From NCBI GenBank assembly GCA_023421955.1, contig JAEZSE010000014.1, positions 1 through 64,000 of the forward strand: 64,000 nucleotides of DNA. The letters are read 5' to 3'. The position numbers and the translations under genes are program-made. The notes beneath the pieces were generated by a model, which saw only the letters and a list, made by a program, of their open reading frames with translations, searched no databases and was not told the DNA's origin. The DNA is from Bacillota bacterium. Its GTDB lineage: Bacteria > Bacillota > Clostridia > Christensenellales > UMGS416. This document shows, piece by piece, positions 62,539 through 64,000 of the stretch. The first letter of the stretch is position 1, and each line of letters opens with the position of its first letter.

Positions 62539-63514
62539 GGGCCTTCACCTCCCCATACACACGCACCCGCAGGAACCGCTCAATTAGCGGCACGCACAGG
62601 TTCATGATCAGAATCGAGTAACTGACGCCCTCCGGATAACTGCCCAGGAAGCGAATGACCACAGTCAGCACACCGCAGCCGGCGGCATAAATGATCTGCC
62701 CCCACGGGGTGACCGGCGAGGTGGTGTAGTCGGTGGCCATAAACACAGCGCCAAGCACCAGGCCGCCGGAGGCCGCCTGCAGCACGCCGCTCCACAGCGG
62801 CCCATAGGCGGTTTGGCCAAAGGCTCCGGCCATTACTGCACCGGCAAACACGGTGGCGATATACACCACCGGGATGCGCCAGCCCACCACGCCGCGGGCC
62901 AACAGATACCCATAGCCAATCAGCAGCGCGATGACGCTCACCTCACCGATACAGCCGCCCCGGTCGCCCATCAGCAGCGTCATCAGCACCTGCACGGGGT
63001 TGGCACCGGCTTGCCCCTGAGCAAGCTGGACCAGCGGCGTGGCACCGGTGGCGGTGTCGGCCACGGCGGCAAACACCGAGTTCACCGGCGCGGCCCAGGC
63101 CGTCATGGCCACCGGGAAGCTGGCAAGCAAAAACGCCCTTGCCGCCAGCGCAGGGTTCACGATGTTGCCGCCGATGCCGCCGAAGGGCACCTTGACCACA
63201 CCGATGGCAAACACGGAGCCCACCACACACATCCACCAGGGCGCGTTGGCAGGCAGGTTCATGCCCAGCAGCACACCAGTCACCAGCGCGGAAAGGTCGC
63301 CCACGGTCATGTCGCGCTTCATCAGCTTGTGCAGCAGCCACTCGGTGAGCACCGCTGTGGCTGCGCACAACGCCAGCACAATCAGCGCCTTGTAACCGAA
63401 CCGGTAGATGCCCACGGCCACAGCCGGCAGCAGCGCCAGCAATACATCGCCCATAATCCGGCGCGTGCTCTGCGGCGCGCGGATGTGGGGAGAAGCGGAA
63501 ACGTTCAGTTTCAT
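62531..63514 (-). CDS. rnfD: Rnf complex subunit RnfD
   Basis: A 327-residue membrane subunit: SASPHIRAPQSTRRIMGDVL at the N-terminus, GVLLGMNLPANAPWW, FGGIGGNIVNPALAARAF, and TATGATPLVQLAQG, in which Thr in TGAT is the likely covalent FMN site. The open frame runs further upstream, but AGGAGG near 63525-63530 and homology set ATG 63514. Confidence 0.94.
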   Translation of the reverse strand: MKLNVSASPHIRAPQSTRRIMGDVLLALLPAVAVGIYRFGYKALIVLALCAATAVLTEWLLHKLMKRDMTVGDLSALVTGVLLGMNLPANAPWWMCVVGSVFAIGVVKVPFGGIGGNIVNPALAARAFLLASFPVAMTAWAAPVNSVFAAVADTATGATPLVQLAQGQAGANPVQVLMTLLMGDRGGCIGEVSVIALLIGYGYLLARGVVGWRIPVVYIATVFAGAVMAGAFGQTAYGPLWSGVLQAASGGLVLGAVFMATDYTTSPVTPWGQIIYAAGCGVLTVVIRFLGSYPEGVSYSILIMNLCVPLIERFLRVRVYGEVKARA

Positions 63515-63561
63515 GCCAAACAAACCTCCTGCGGCCCCGCCTTGCGGCCGCGTGTTACCGA

Positions 63562-64000
63562 TTATTTCTTGGGTGCCAGGCCGCGGATGCGGTTCTTGCC
63601 GATGCGGATGTTTTGCAGCAACTGCCTGCGGGCCGGGCAGATATAGGTGCAGGCACCGCACTCCACGCAGTCCATCGTGTGAAGCTGGGCGGCCCTTGCT
63701 GTGTCGCCGGTGTCCACCGCGTCGGATATGAGATAGGGTTGCAGGCGGATCGGGCAGACCGCAAAGCAGCGCCCGCAGCGGATGCAGGCCGTGGCGGGCG
63801 GCACATGGGCTTCCTCGCCGGAAAGCACGATGATGCCGGACGTGCCCGCGATCACCGGCACGGCATCGCTGAACTGCGCCACGCCCATCATCGGCCCGCC
63901 GGAGAGGATTTTGGCCGCGTCGTCAGTTTTACCGCCGCAGAACTCAATGCAGGCGTGGAAGCTGGTGCCGATGCGCACCAGCAGGTTTGCCGGATTCCTT
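63562..64000 (-). CDS. rnfC: Rnf complex subunit RnfC (partial, C-terminal part)
   Basis: The gene runs off the right edge. The visible last 145 or so residues include KILSGGPMMGVAQ, GIIVLSGEE, and two [4Fe-4S] motifs CIRCGRCFAVCP and CVECGACTYICP, as in RnfC, the NADH-reacting subunit. The stop is at 63562. Confidence 0.94.
   Translation of the reverse strand, partial: RNPANLLVRIGTSFHACIEFCGGKTDDAAKILSGGPMMGVAQFSDAVPVIAGTSGIIVLSGEEAHVPPATACIRCGRCFAVCPIRLQPYLISDAVDTGDTARAAQLHTMDCVECGACTYICPARRQLLQNIRIGKNRIRGLAPKK

Overview
The window is a GC-rich stretch of a Gram-positive strict anaerobe, most likely a Clostridia-class Bacillota that ferments plant polysaccharide in a gut, rumen or digester setting. 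The support is a Clostridia-like 16S rRNA gene, lipobox lipoproteins, BlaI/BlaR1-type and SigI/RsgI regulatory pairs, a CdaR/PucR regulator beside a shared MsmX-type sugar ATPase, a glycyl radical enzyme with its radical-SAM activase, and an Rnf complex. I saw no tRNA, insertion sequence, prophage or CRISPR array.

Layout. 1-1920: the 3' part of an rRNA operon on the minus strand (start of the spacer, 16S, two tandem promoters). 2077-5724: a minus-strand PadR-controlled group (metalloprotease-like lipoprotein, DUF362 lipoprotein, YraQ-type permease). 6015-13320: a plus-strand operon joining two sugar-ABC permeases to a HlyD-type adaptor, a MacB-like membrane protein and a large solute-binding lipoprotein, with a 117-bp hairpin-rich repeat inside it. 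13483-21357: an MFS transporter, a BlaI/BlaR1-like pair with an unusual sensor half, an (alpha/alpha)6 glycosidase and a beta-helix protein. 21528-28401: a small DUF1905 protein, an Lhr-type helicase and a MacA/MacB-like pair without an ATPase. 28702-36658: MsmX-type ATPase, CdaR/PucR regulator, RsgI/SigI, DegV, a GyrI-like protein, a candidate small-RNA region and a YggS protein.

36798-59879 is a polysaccharide catabolism island: polyol dehydrogenase, GH29, GH51, four CE1-like esterases, four beta-lactamase-fold hydrolases, a sugar epimerase-like protein, an Asp/Glu racemase-like protein, GH39, an FAD oxidoreductase, a glycyl radical enzyme with its activase, and a GH5-like enzyme. None of these enzymes has a visible signal peptide, so the reading offered here is uptake of short, ester-decorated arabinoxylan-like oligosaccharides and their deacylation and hydrolysis in the cytoplasm. 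Import could use permease pairs that lack their own ATPase, powered by the shared MsmX-type ATPase. 59983-64000 holds rnfB, A, E, G, D and the end of rnfC, a ferredoxin:NAD+ oxidoreductase that would conserve energy from this fermentation.

The points most worth a second look are the glycyl radical enzyme and its activase (substrate unknown, apparent ATC start codon), the eight-gene esterase/hydrolase array, the mixed importer/efflux-adaptor operon, an internal lipoprotein start inside the BlaR1-like gene, and a four-cysteine tail on RnfE encoded inside a 53-base overlap with rnfA. All functional statements come from reading motifs and family resemblance by eye; no database search was run.
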